Origin: Rhizobium sp. NLR16a
Lineage (GTDB): Bacteria; Pseudomonadota; Alphaproteobacteria; Rhizobiales; Rhizobiaceae
NCBI RefSeq assembly: GCF_017948245.1
Contig: NZ_CP072865.1
Coordinates: 831,501 to 895,500, forward strand
Direction: 5' to 3'
Length of the DNA: 64,000 nucleotides
In this document: one piece after another, positions 41,455-49,678 of the stretch
Numbering within the stretch: the first letter of the stretch is position 1
Layout: the number at the start of each line of letters is the position of its first letter
Program-made: the position numbers and the translations under genes
The notes under the pieces: model-generated
What the model saw: only the letters and a program-made list of their open reading frames with translations
Told to the model about the DNA's origin: nothing
The model's database searches: none

Positions 41455-43329
41455 TCAGGCCCTCCTCAGATGAACGATGAACCTTGTCCCGCTGCCATCG
41501 CTCTCCACCTCCATCCGGCCGCCGTAATCGCCGACGATATCCTTGGAGATAACGAGGCCCAGCCCGAGACCTTTTTCCTTCGAGGTGTTGAAGGGCGTGA
41601 ACAGGCCCTTGCGGATATCGGGCGAAATGCCGGGGCCGTTGTCGGCGACCGTCAGCGTCACCATCTCCTGGTCATTCGATGTCCTGACCTCGACGCGCGC
41701 CTCGTCGGCTTTCGGGGCCACGGCCTCCAGCGCATTCTGAAGCAGGTTGATCAGCACCTGCTCGAGACGGATCCTACTGCCCATGACCTGCAGTTCGGCC
41801 GGCGGCAGCTCGATGTCGAGCGTATCCATGCGTCCGGCAAATCGGCTACGCAGCAGCATCACCGCGCCCTCGATGACGTCCTTCAGGCCTGTCGGCTCGG
41901 CGCTGCCGCGGCCCTTGCGGGCGAAGCTCTTCAGCTCCTCGGTGATCGAGCCGATGCGCTCCGTCAGAGCGGCGATGTTCTGAAGATTTTCACCGGCGGG
42001 CGCCGTCTGGCCGCGGTCGAGGAAGGTGCGGGCATTGTCCGCATAGGCGCGGATGGTCGCCACCGGCTGGTTGATCTCGTGGGCGACGCCGGCGGCCACC
42101 TGGCCCAGGATTGCCAGCCGGTTGGCCTGCACCAGATCCTGCTGCACGGCCTGCAGCTTCTGCTCGGTGCTGCGGTGACCGGCGATCTCGGCCTGCAGCC
42201 GATCCCGCGCCTGGCTGAGATCAAGCGTCCGTTCGGCCACGCGCCGTTCCAGTTCTTCGCGCGCCTGCTGCTCCCTGAAAATTCGAAGGGTGGTCGTCTG
42301 GCGGCGGCGCAAGAGGAAGGCTGCGCCCGCCAGCAGCGGCAAAAGCAAGAGCAGCGCCAGCATGCGCGTTTCGCGGACCGCGGCATCGATGGACGGCCCC
42401 AATGCAACAAGATGCTGCAGATGCCAGCCGGTCGCAGGGATCGGCATCCCCACATCGAGAAAGCTGGTTTTTCCCGCGCCGCCGGGCGTGACGATCTCGA
42501 CGACATCAAGCCTGTCGCCTAGGTGACTGATGATATCGAGCGGCAGCGGCTGAAGCGGCGCGTCGCCGAATTGAAGGCTCTCGCGGATCGCCGTCAGCCG
42601 ATCCTCGGCGATACGGCCGATCGTCATGAACCGCCAGGAGGGAATGCTGGTGATGAGGACAATGCCACGATCGTCGATGACGTAGGACGGGGCGCCCGAG
42701 CCATTCCAATCCGTCTCGATATCGTCGAATTCGACCTTGACGACGACGACGCCCAGGAGACCGTCATCGCCTGATATCCGCTCGGAAATATAAAGGCCGG
42801 GCTTCTTGCTGACGGTGCCGAGCGCGAAATGCTCTGCCTGCCCTCGAGCGACAGCGCCCTGAAAATACTCGCGGAAACGATAGTCGTTGCCGACGAAGCT
42901 CGTCGGTTCGCGCCAGTTGCTGGCTGAAACCGCGATTCCGTTCTTGTCGATGACATAGATGACGGCGGCCTTCGTGCCGGCGGCCAGTGTCTCAAGCTTC
43001 CGGTTCAACTGCTCGAACGTGCCGGCGTCGCGTCCAGCCAGGGCGGCGGCGAGCGCGGCATCTTGCGACAGCACGAAGGGCAGCGCCCGGTATTTTTCGA
43101 GGACGGTGCGCAGCAGCGCCACGTTCATCCTCGCATCGTTGCGGGCCTGTTCCTCCAGGGCAGCCTCCGCCCGGCGCCGGCCGATCTCGCCGCTGACCCA
43201 GAGGCTTGCGACGATGGCCGAGAGGGCGAGCACTGCATAGGCCCACCACATCCGGCGGATGCGGTGCTGCAAGGGCAAGGCGGGCCAAGGCCTTTGCGAG
43301 ACTGACAAGGACATGGGGGATTTGTGCAT
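41455..43329 (-). CDS. dctB: C4-dicarboxylate sensor histidine kinase DctB
   Basis: A 624-residue membrane kinase. TM1 is near residues 30-47 and TM2 near 320-340; between them lies the periplasmic double-PDC sensor domain that binds succinate, fumarate or malate. A coiled coil ([20 protein letters not shown]) leads to the H box [21 protein letters not shown], then N box [13 protein letters not shown]1 [13 protein letters not shown] and [12 protein letters not shown]. The gene is upstream of and tightly linked to dctD. The ATG overlaps one of the DctD-type sites; a second ATG five codons later is an alternative start. Confidence 0.95.
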   Translation of the reverse strand: MHKSPMSLSVSQRPWPALPLQHRIRRMWWAYAVLALSAIVASLWVSGEIGRRRAEAALEEQARNDARMNVALLRTVLEKYRALPFVLSQDAALAAALAGRDAGTFEQLNRKLETLAAGTKAAVIYVIDKNGIAVSASNWREPTSFVGNDYRFREYFQGAVARGQAEHFALGTVSKKPGLYISERISGDDGLLGVVVVKVEFDDIETDWNGSGAPSYVIDDRGIVLITSIPSWRFMTIGRIAEDRLTAIRESLQFGDAPLQPLPLDIISHLGDRLDVVEIVTPGGAGKTSFLDVGMPIPATGWHLQHLVALGPSIDAAVRETRMLALLLLLPLLAGAAFLLRRRQTTTLRIFREQQAREELERRVAERTLDLSQARDRLQAEIAGHRSTEQKLQAVQQDLVQANRLAILGQVAAGVAHEINQPVATIRAYADNARTFLDRGQTAPAGENLQNIAALTERIGSITEELKSFARKGRGSAEPTGLKDVIEGAVMLLRSRFAGRMDTLDIELPPAELQVMGSRIRLEQVLINLLQNALEAVAPKADEARVEVRTSNDQEMVTLTVADNGPGISPDIRKGLFTPFNTSKEKGLGLGLVISKDIVGDYGGRMEVESDGSGTRFIVHLRRA

Positions 43330-43373
43330 TTTTCCGCACGAGACGCAAATAGATTTGTGTGGCTTTTCGCATC
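43323..43373. promoter_or_regulatory. Two DctD-type upstream activator sites for dctA
   Basis: TGTGCATTTTTCCGCACG (43323-43340) and TGTGTGGCTTTTCGCATC (43356-43373) are imperfect palindromes like the known rhizobial dctA UAS (TGTGCGG...CCGCAC). They lie about 75-120 bases before the sigma-54 promoter. The first overlaps the dctB start codon. Confidence 0.75.
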
Positions 43374-43446
43374 TCCTGAACGAGCCATCGGCCTACAGAA
43401 AGATTTTATGCTGGAAATACAAGGCTCTAGAAAGGTGGCGCGAAAC

Positions 43447-43461
43447 TGGCACGGCGCTTGC
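43447..43461 (+). promoter_or_regulatory. Sigma-54 promoter of dctA
   Basis: TGGCACGGCGCTTGC matches the -24/-12 consensus TGGCACG-N4-TTGC exactly, with GG at 43448-43449 and GC at 43460-43461. It lies about 90 bases before the dctA start and faces that gene. Confidence 0.92.
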
Positions 43462-43553
43462 GAAAGAGATGGCAACAACGGCTGAGCTGTTGGATTGAAG
43501 CGAACGGCTCGGGAGGCCGGAGTTCGTTCCGGACGAGCCTTTAGGAGGAAATC

Positions 43554-44888
43554 ATGATCGCAGCACCACTCGATACAGTCGCAGACAGCAAGGGCAGGAA
43601 GCCCTTTTATTCCCATCTCTACGTCCAGGTTCTCGCCGCTATCGCTGCGGGTATCATTCTCGGTCATTTCTATCCCGACCTCGGCACCCAGCTGAAGCCG
43701 CTCGGCGATGCCTTCATCAAGCTCGTCAAGATGGTGATCGCGCCGGTCATCTTCCTGACGGTGGCCACCGGCATTGCCGGCATGAGCGACCTGAAGAAGG
43801 TCGGCCGCGTCGCTGGCAAGGCGATGCTCTACTTCCTGACCTTCTCGACGCTGGCGCTCGTCATCGGCATGATCGTCGCCAACGTCGTCCAGCCCGGCGC
43901 CGGCATGAACATCGATCCGGCATCCCTCGACCCGAAGGCCGTCGCCACCTTTGCCGATAAGGCGCATGAGCAGAGCATCGTCGGCTTCCTGACGAATATC
44001 ATCCCGTCGACGATCGTCGGCGCCTTTGCCGATGGCGATATTCTGCAGGTGCTGTTCTTCTCGGTGCTCTTCGGCATCGCGCTCGCCATGGTTGGCGAAA
44101 AGGGCGAGCAGGTCGTCAATTTCCTCAACGCCCTGACGGCCCCCGTCTTCAAGCTCGTTGCCATCCTGATGAAGGCCGCCCCGATCGGCGCCTTCGGCGC
44201 CATGGCCTTCACGATCGGCAAGTACGGCGTCGGATCGATCGCCAACCTCGCCATGCTGATCGGCACCTTCTACCTCACCTCGCTGCTCTTCGTCCTTGTC
44301 GTGCTCGGCGCCGTCGCCCGCTATAACGGCTTCTCGATCCTGGCGCTGCTGCGCTACATCAAGGAAGAATTGCTGCTGGTTCTCGGCACCTCGTCTTCCG
44401 AAGCCGCACTTCCGGGACTGATGAACAAGATGGAAAAGGCCGGCTGCAAGCGCTCGGTCGTCGGCCTCGTCATCCCCACCGGCTATTCCTTCAACCTCGA
44501 CGGCACCAATATCTACATGACGCTGGCAGCCCTCTTCATTGCCCAGGCGACCGGCATCAATCTCTCCTGGGGTGACCAGATCCTGCTGCTGCTGGTAGCG
44601 ATGCTGAGCTCCAAGGGTGCTGCCGGCATCACCGGCGCCGGCTTCATCACCCTTGCCGCGACGCTCTCCGTCGTGCCCTCCGTGCCGGTCGCCGGCATGG
44701 CGCTCATCCTCGGCATCGATCGCTTCATGTCGGAGTGCCGGGCGCTGACCAACCTCGTCGGCAATGCGGTCGCGACGATCGTCGTTGCCCGTTGGGAAAA
44801 CGAGCTGGATACGGCGCAGCTCGCCAGAGCGCTGGGCGGCCAGGCAGAACAGGGCGCTCCGGCTGCCGGACTTCAGCCGGCGGAATAA
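43554..44888 (+). CDS. dctA: C4-dicarboxylate/proton symporter DctA
   Basis: A 444-residue inner-membrane symporter (DAACS/GltP family) importing succinate, fumarate and malate, the carbon source of bacteroids. Family motifs are [24 protein letters not shown] near residue 30, the serine-rich re-entrant loop [19 protein letters not shown] near 278, [17 protein letters not shown] near 305 and [14 protein letters not shown] near 355. The length is typical. The start has TAGGAGGAAATC upstream. Transcription is from the sigma-54 promoter under DctB/DctD control. Confidence 0.97.
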   Translation: MIAAPLDTVADSKGRKPFYSHLYVQVLAAIAAGIILGHFYPDLGTQLKPLGDAFIKLVKMVIAPVIFLTVATGIAGMSDLKKVGRVAGKAMLYFLTFSTLALVIGMIVANVVQPGAGMNIDPASLDPKAVATFADKAHEQSIVGFLTNIIPSTIVGAFADGDILQVLFFSVLFGIALAMVGEKGEQVVNFLNALTAPVFKLVAILMKAAPIGAFGAMAFTIGKYGVGSIANLAMLIGTFYLTSLLFVLVVLGAVARYNGFSILALLRYIKEELLLVLGTSSSEAALPGLMNKMEKAGCKRSVVGLVIPTGYSFNLDGTNIYMTLAALFIAQATGINLSWGDQILLLLVAMLSSKGAAGITGAGFITLAATLSVVPSVPVAGMALILGIDRFMSECRALTNLVGNAVATIVVARWENELDTAQLARALGGQAEQGAPAAGLQPAE

Positions 44889-44922
44889 CAGGCCGACCTG
44901 TTCGCCATTCTTGGATATTTGC

Positions 44923-44950
44923 AGCGGCCCGTCATCCGATGGGCCGTTCG
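44923..44950 (+). terminator. Hairpin after dctA (possible terminator)
   Basis: CGGCCC and GGGCCG form a 6-bp stem with a 10-base loop 35 bases after the dctA stop. The following T tract is poor, so termination is uncertain. The remaining bases to 45108 show nothing else. Confidence 0.4.
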
Positions 44951-45108
44951 CTCGTTGATAACTCTCGTTCTCTAGTCGACGTCATCCTCGGCCTTGTTGT
45001 GCCGAAGGATCTGCTGCCCTATCAAACGGAGGCAGATGCTCGGGAAGCCTGAGCATGACGAAGGAGAAGTTGGCCGGCTTTTTCAGCAGGCAGTTTCCCG
45101 TTTCGGCT

Positions 45109-46167
45109 TTAACCACTGTTGTCGCCGAGAAGGCGATCGTAAACAGCGCCAATCGCTTTTGCTTCCTTCTCCAGCGCGAAATTCGCCCGGACATGACGCA
45201 ATGCATTCTCGCCATGCACGATCGCCAGCGCCGGATCTGCGATATAGGGGGCGATTGCCCGCGTCAGCGCTTCGCCATCGCCTGCAGCCACGACCGAACC
45301 GGTCTCGCCCTCGGCAATGAGTTCGGCATAGGCGCCCGCATCCGATGCCACTACGGCCGTCCGCGAGGCCATGGCTTCGAGCGGCGTCAAGCCGAAACCC
45401 TCGTTGCGGGAAGGGGCGACGTAGAGCGTCAGGCGGCGATACCAGACCTTGATATCAGGCACTTCGCCGAGAAACAGGATGCGGTCGGTGAGCCCGGCGG
45501 CGGCGACATCGGCCTTGAGCTTTTCGGCGAAGGCGGTGTGCTCGGCCGTCACGCGGCCGGAGACGACGGCTGTCCATTCCGGATGCTGCGGCAAGAGCTC
45601 GATCATCGCCTTAACGAATAGATCGGTGCCTTTCTGATGGCGCACGCGGCCGAAGCAGCCGACGAGATAGCGGCCGGGCAGGCCGGTCGCGGTTATGCCG
45701 TCGTCGGCGGTTTCCGGTGGGTGAAAGAGAGAAAGGTCGACGCCGTGCTGGATGACAGTGTGAGGCACTTCGAGGAAGGAGCCTGAGCGGTCACTGGTCG
45801 CGATCACCGCGTCCATGCGGCGGATCAGCCATTTCGTATAGGCGGTGTGACGGCGTTGCGCCGCCGAAGTGAAGAGCAGCTTCAGCGGCATGCGCAGGAC
45901 ATGGCGAAGCAGGATGCCGACGGCCATCTCATTGTTGCGGCGGGCGTGCCAGACGCGGTGACGTCGCCTGGCCGGCGGACGCCACAGCCCGAAAAGCTGC
46001 GCCCATCTCAGTTTGGCCAAGCCCTCCGGCAGGCCGGGGCCGAGCGTCGCTATGCGCATCCCAAGCCAGATCTGGCATGGGATGAGCTGAACGATGGTCG
46101 ACGTGACGCCGGAGAGCCGGCGCTTGAAGTTGGGCGCGATGATCTCGACGTCACGAATATCCGGCAA
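45109..46167 (-). CDS. lpcC: LPS core mannosyltransferase LpcC (GT4)
   Basis: A 352-residue GT4 glycosyltransferase. It starts DVEIIAPNFKRRLSGVTSTIVQLIP and has the GT-B donor site in LVGCFGRVRHQKGTDLFVKA and the EX7E motif in SRNEGFGLTPLEAMAS. Length and sequence agree with my memory of Rhizobium leguminosarum LpcC, which adds mannose to the Kdo of the LPS core. The enzyme works at the cytoplasmic face of the inner membrane. It follows greA by 27 bases on the same strand, a pairing seen in rhizobia. Confidence 0.9.
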   Translation of the reverse strand: MPDIRDVEIIAPNFKRRLSGVTSTIVQLIPCQIWLGMRIATLGPGLPEGLAKLRWAQLFGLWRPPARRRHRVWHARRNNEMAVGILLRHVLRMPLKLLFTSAAQRRHTAYTKWLIRRMDAVIATSDRSGSFLEVPHTVIQHGVDLSLFHPPETADDGITATGLPGRYLVGCFGRVRHQKGTDLFVKAMIELLPQHPEWTAVVSGRVTAEHTAFAEKLKADVAAAGLTDRILFLGEVPDIKVWYRRLTLYVAPSRNEGFGLTPLEAMASRTAVVASDAGAYAELIAEGETGSVVAAGDGEALTRAIAPYIADPALAIVHGENALRHVRANFALEKEAKAIGAVYDRLLGDNSG

Positions 46168-46194
46168 GGAATGGGTCTCGTGTCTGACGGGCGA

Positions 46195-46671
46195 TCAGCC
46201 CCAGGAAACCTGTAGGATTTCGTAGGCCTTGGAGCCGCCCGGCGCATTGACCTCGATGGAATCGCCGACTTCCTTGCCGATCAGCGCACGGGCGATCGGG
46301 GAGGAGATGGAGATGCGGCCGGCCTTGACGTCGGCTTCCTGGTCGCCAACGATCTGGTAGGTCTTTTCTTCCTCGGTGTCCTCGTCAACGAGCTTCACCT
46401 TGGCGCCGAACTTGATCTTGTCGCCGGACATTTTCGTGAGGTCGATGACCTCGGCGCGGGCCGTCAGGTCTTCCAGCTCGGTGATGCGGCCCTCATTGTG
46501 GCTCTGGGCTTCCTTGGCGGCATGGTATTCGGCATTTTCGGAAAGGTCGCCATGAGCACGGGCTTCGGCGATCGCCTCGATGATTCGGGGGCGCTCCTCC
46601 TGCTGACGCCAGCGCAGCTCTTCCTGCAGCTTGACGAAACCACCCTGTGTCATCGGTACCTTATCAACCAT
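46195..46671 (-). CDS. greA: Transcription elongation factor GreA
   Basis: A 158-residue factor that rescues backtracked RNA polymerase by stimulating transcript cleavage. The N-terminal coiled coil has [16 protein letters not shown] and the acidic tip [18 protein letters not shown], with the catalytic D/E pair at DLSENAEY; the C-terminal FKBP-like domain ends [16 protein letters not shown] and [10 protein letters not shown] start at [11 protein letters not shown], seven bases after AAGGA, giving the standard length. A terminator-like hairpin lies in its leader. Confidence 0.95.
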   Translation of the reverse strand: MVDKVPMTQGGFVKLQEELRWRQQEERPRIIEAIAEARAHGDLSENAEYHAAKEAQSHNEGRITELEDLTARAEVIDLTKMSGDKIKFGAKVKLVDEDTEEEKTYQIVGDQEADVKAGRISISSPIARALIGKEVGDSIEVNAPGGSKAYEILQVSWG

Positions 46672-46730
46672 TTTTCTGTCCTTCACTCCTTGCGGCCGCC
46701 GTCTTGCGTCAGCACAGTCAGGCACACACA

Positions 46731-46765
46731 AAAGAAAACAGGTCCCGAAGAGGAACTTCGGAACC
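46731..46765 (-). terminator. Terminator-like hairpin in the greA leader (candidate attenuator)
   Basis: On the minus strand GGTTCCGAAG, a 5-base loop and CTTCGGGACC (one wobble) are followed by TGTTTTCTTTT. No minus-strand gene lies upstream, because the next gene is divergent, so the structure should act on the greA transcript itself, 60-95 bases before its start. Confidence 0.6.
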
Positions 46766-46915
46766 GTGCCACAATCATAGTTGCATGCTTATAGCAGATC
46801 GCCACGGCTGATTTCCAGAAAATTCGCATAAATGAAACGGATACCCGCTGGTACGTCGGGTGATGCGTGCCAAACGGGGGAGCGGCAGCCGCGCCGGGAT
46901 TGACTTTGCGCCATG

Positions 46916-46930
46916 GAACATATAGTGAAC
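46916..46930. promoter_or_regulatory. LexA (SOS) box of the radical SAM-UdgX operon
   Basis: GAAC-N7-GAAC (GAACATATAGTGAAC) is the exact reverse complement of the alphaproteobacterial LexA box GTTC-N7-GTTC. It overlaps a TATAGT -10-like hexamer, with TTGACT at 46900-46905. It also overlaps the earlier ATG at 46913, which argues that translation begins at 46937. Confidence 0.82.
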
Positions 46931-46936
46931 ATACTA

Positions 46937-48169
46937 ATGAAGAAGTCGCTAACCGAACGTTTGGCCATCCTTTCCGATGCCGCAAAATACGATGCTTCCT
47001 GTGCCTCCAGCGGCACGGTGAAACGCGATTCGAGCGCAAGCGGCGGACTGGGTTCGACCGAGGGATCCGGCATCTGCCATGCCTATGCTCCGGATGGACG
47101 GTGCATTTCGCTTCTGAAGATCCTGCTCACCAATTTCTGCATCTACGACTGTGCCTATTGCGTCAATCGCTCCTCCAGCAATGTCGAGCGCGCACGCTTC
47201 ACGACGGAGGAAGTCGTCTGGCTGACGCTCGAATTCTACCGACGCAACTATATCGAAGGCCTCTTCCTTTCCTCCGGCATCATTCGCTCTTCCGATTACA
47301 CGATGGAGGAGATGGTCCGCATCGTCCGCGAGCTGCGGGTGACGCATAATTTCCGCGGCTATATCCATCTGAAAGCGATCCCCGAGGCGTCGCCGCATCT
47401 GATCGAGGAGGCGGGGCTTCATGCCGATCGGCTGTCGCTTAATATCGAGCTGCCGACCGACAGCGGGATTTCCCGTTTCGCGCCGGAAAAGAAGCCCGTC
47501 AATATCAGACGATCGATGGCGGATATCAGGTCGAAGATCGAGGCTGCCGATGAACCGACGCTTAAGACCGGGAAACGCCAGCGTTTCGTGCCAGCCGGCC
47601 AGAGCACGCAGATGATCGTCGGGGCGGATGGGGCCGATGACGCGACTATTCTGGCGAGCAGCGGCCGGCTCTACAGCAGCTATGGCCTGAGGCGCGTCTA
47701 TTACTCCGCCTTCAGCCCCATCCCGGACTCCTCGAAAAACCTGCCGCTGATCAAGCCGCCGCTGATGCGCGAGCATCGGCTTTACCAGGCCGACTGGCTC
47801 TATCGGTTCTACGGTTTCGGCATCGAGGAGATTACTGCGAACCAGGCGGACGGCATGCTCGATCTCAATCTCGATCCGAAGCTTGCCTGGGCGCTTGCCA
47901 ACCGGGGCGAATTTCCCGTCGACCTCAACAAGGCCGAGCGCGAGCGGTTGCTGCGTGTGCCGGGCCTCGGCACCAAAACCGTGAAAGCGATCGTCTCTGC
48001 GCGCCGTTTTCGTCGCCTGCGGCTTGATGATCTCTCCCGACTCGGAGTTTCGATCAAGAAAGTCCAATCCTTCATCTCCGCGGAAGGCTGGTCGCCGCGA
48101 CGGCTGGTCGACCGCCCGGACCTGCGCGCCGTGTTCGAGCCGCAGCATGAACAATTGTCCTTGCTGTGA
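46937..48169 (+). CDS. Putative DNA modification/repair radical SAM protein
   Basis: A 410-residue radical SAM enzyme. The Fe-S motif is the unusual FCIYDCAYCVNRSSSN cluster (Cx3CxxC type) near residue 70. The core is followed by a C-terminal helix-hairpin-helix pair (ERERLLRVPGLGTKTVKAIVSARRFRRL), a DNA-binding unit. The family (TIGR03916-like) is regularly encoded beside the UdgX/DUF4130 gene, as here, and the two overlap. The start 46937 is chosen because the SOS box and promoter cover the earlier ATG. The reaction is unknown; a role in repair of damaged bases is inferred from context and LexA control. Confidence 0.9.
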   Translation: MKKSLTERLAILSDAAKYDASCASSGTVKRDSSASGGLGSTEGSGICHAYAPDGRCISLLKILLTNFCIYDCAYCVNRSSSNVERARFTTEEVVWLTLEFYRRNYIEGLFLSSGIIRSSDYTMEEMVRIVRELRVTHNFRGYIHLKAIPEASPHLIEEAGLHADRLSLNIELPTDSGISRFAPEKKPVNIRRSMADIRSKIEAADEPTLKTGKRQRFVPAGQSTQMIVGADGADDATILASSGRLYSSYGLRRVYYSAFSPIPDSSKNLPLIKPPLMREHRLYQADWLYRFYGFGIEEITANQADGMLDLNLDPKLAWALANRGEFPVDLNKAERERLLRVPGLGTKTVKAIVSARRFRRLRLDDLSRLGVSIKKVQSFISAEGWSPRRLVDRPDLRAVFEPQHEQLSLL

Positions 48170-49623
48170 TGCGCCGGGTCGTGCTTGCAGGACGTGGAGA
48201 TCTTGGCGAATGGCGCGATGCCGCACGCGTTTTGGCGGCAGCCGGCATCTTGCCCGAGGAGATCGACTGGCGCGAAAAAAGCGCCGAGGCCGATCTGTCG
48301 TTTCAACGGGACGCCATGCCGCCAGCGCCTGCGACAACGCGTAAGCCGATGACGGTGCCGCCCGCTTTCATCGAGCTTGCTGAGACCGTCCTCTGCCATT
48401 CCGATCCGGCGCGATTTTCTCTGCTGTACCGTCTCCTCTGGAGGCTGCAGCTGGATCGGCAACTGCTGGAGGTGACCTCCGACGAGGATGTTGTGCGGGC
48501 CAGGCTGATGGCGAAGAACATTCGGCGCGACGCGCACAAGATGACGGCCTTCGTCCGTTTCAAGGAAGTCGGCGCGGTATCGGCAGGTCGTCGGAAATTC
48601 CTCGCCTGGTTCGAGCCGGACCATCATGTCGTCAGGCGCACGGCTCCCTTTTTCCAGCGCCGTTTCAGCGACATGGACTGGCTGATCGCCACGCCCAAGG
48701 GCTCGGCGGCCTGGAACGGCGAGCGGCTGACGATTGCCGACGAGCCATGCGAAAGGCCTAATCTCACCGATGCCACGGACGAACTCTGGCGAACCTACTA
48801 TGCCAGCATCTTCAACCCCGCGCGGTTGAAGGTGAAGGCGATGCAGGCGGAGATGCCGAAGAAATACTGGAAGAACCTGCCGGAGGCCGACCTCATTCCT
48901 GGCTTGATTGCATCGGCCGAAAGCAAGGTGCGGGAGATGGCGGCGCGGGAGGCGACGCAGTCGCTGCCGTTTCACGACCGCTTGCAGCGGGCCGCGCGCA
49001 ATCTCCCCGCAGAACCAGCGGCTACTGCGGGCACGCTGGAAGCACTGCGCGCGGAGGCCGCTGTCTGCACACGCTGCCCGCTTCATGCAAATGCGACGCG
49101 GACGGTATTCGGAGAGGGGCCGCGCGATGCGCAGGTGATGTTCGTCGGCGAGCAGCCGGGCGACCAGGAGGATATTTCCGGGCGTCCCTTCGTCGGTCCC
49201 GCCGGCAGGCTTCTCGATCAGGTGATATCGGAGGCGGGCATCGACCGCTCGAGGCTCTACGTCACCAATGCCGTCAAGCATTTCAAATACGAGCCGCGGG
49301 GCAAGCGTCGCATCCATCAGAAGCCGAATATGAATGAGGTGAAGCATTGCCGCTGGTGGCTCGATCGCGAGATGGCGCTCCTCAAGCCGAAACTGATTGT
49401 CGCATTGGGGGCGACGGCGCTTGCGGCGCTGACCGATGTCAAAGAGCGCCTGCAGGATGTCAGGGGAAGGGCGATGGCGATCGAAGGAGGGCGCACGCTC
49501 TTCGTGACGGTGCATCCGTCCTATCTGCTGCGCATTCCGGACGAGCGACTGAAGGCGGAGGAGCTGGCCCGGTTTCGCGTGGATATGCTGAAGGTTCAGC
49601 GGCTTATGGTCTCAGCCGGATAA
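48169..49623 (+). CDS. UdgX-family uracil-DNA binding protein with DUF4130 domain
   Basis: A 484-residue two-part protein. The N-terminal half (about 1-245) is the DUF4130 domain that pairs with the radical SAM protein, containing TAFVRFKEVG and VRRTAPFFQRRF. The C-terminal half (about 285-480) is a family 4-like uracil-DNA glycosylase: CTRCPLHANATRTVFGEGP near the Fe-S Cys, motif GEQPGDQEDISGRPFVGPAG, NAVKHFKYEPRG and the UdgX hallmark GKRRIHQKP, whose His bonds covalently to the uracil site. The ATG overlaps the upstream stop. In the same LexA-controlled operon as the radical SAM gene. Confidence 0.93.
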   Translation: MRRVVLAGRGDLGEWRDAARVLAAAGILPEEIDWREKSAEADLSFQRDAMPPAPATTRKPMTVPPAFIELAETVLCHSDPARFSLLYRLLWRLQLDRQLLEVTSDEDVVRARLMAKNIRRDAHKMTAFVRFKEVGAVSAGRRKFLAWFEPDHHVVRRTAPFFQRRFSDMDWLIATPKGSAAWNGERLTIADEPCERPNLTDATDELWRTYYASIFNPARLKVKAMQAEMPKKYWKNLPEADLIPGLIASAESKVREMAAREATQSLPFHDRLQRAARNLPAEPAATAGTLEALRAEAAVCTRCPLHANATRTVFGEGPRDAQVMFVGEQPGDQEDISGRPFVGPAGRLLDQVISEAGIDRSRLYVTNAVKHFKYEPRGKRRIHQKPNMNEVKHCRWWLDREMALLKPKLIVALGATALAALTDVKERLQDVRGRAMAIEGGRTLFVTVHPSYLLRIPDERLKAEELARFRVDMLKVQRLMVSAG

Positions 49624-49678
49624 ATTGATTCCGGTGGAGTTCGCGCCACTGCCCGTCGAGCGGTGGCGCTGCCCTGTC

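Noticed and set aside
46913-46936. Earlier ATG for the radical SAM gene (adding MEHIVNIL)
   Set aside because: This ATG lies inside the promoter and LexA box, so the transcript would not include it. The protein from 46937 has the normal family start.
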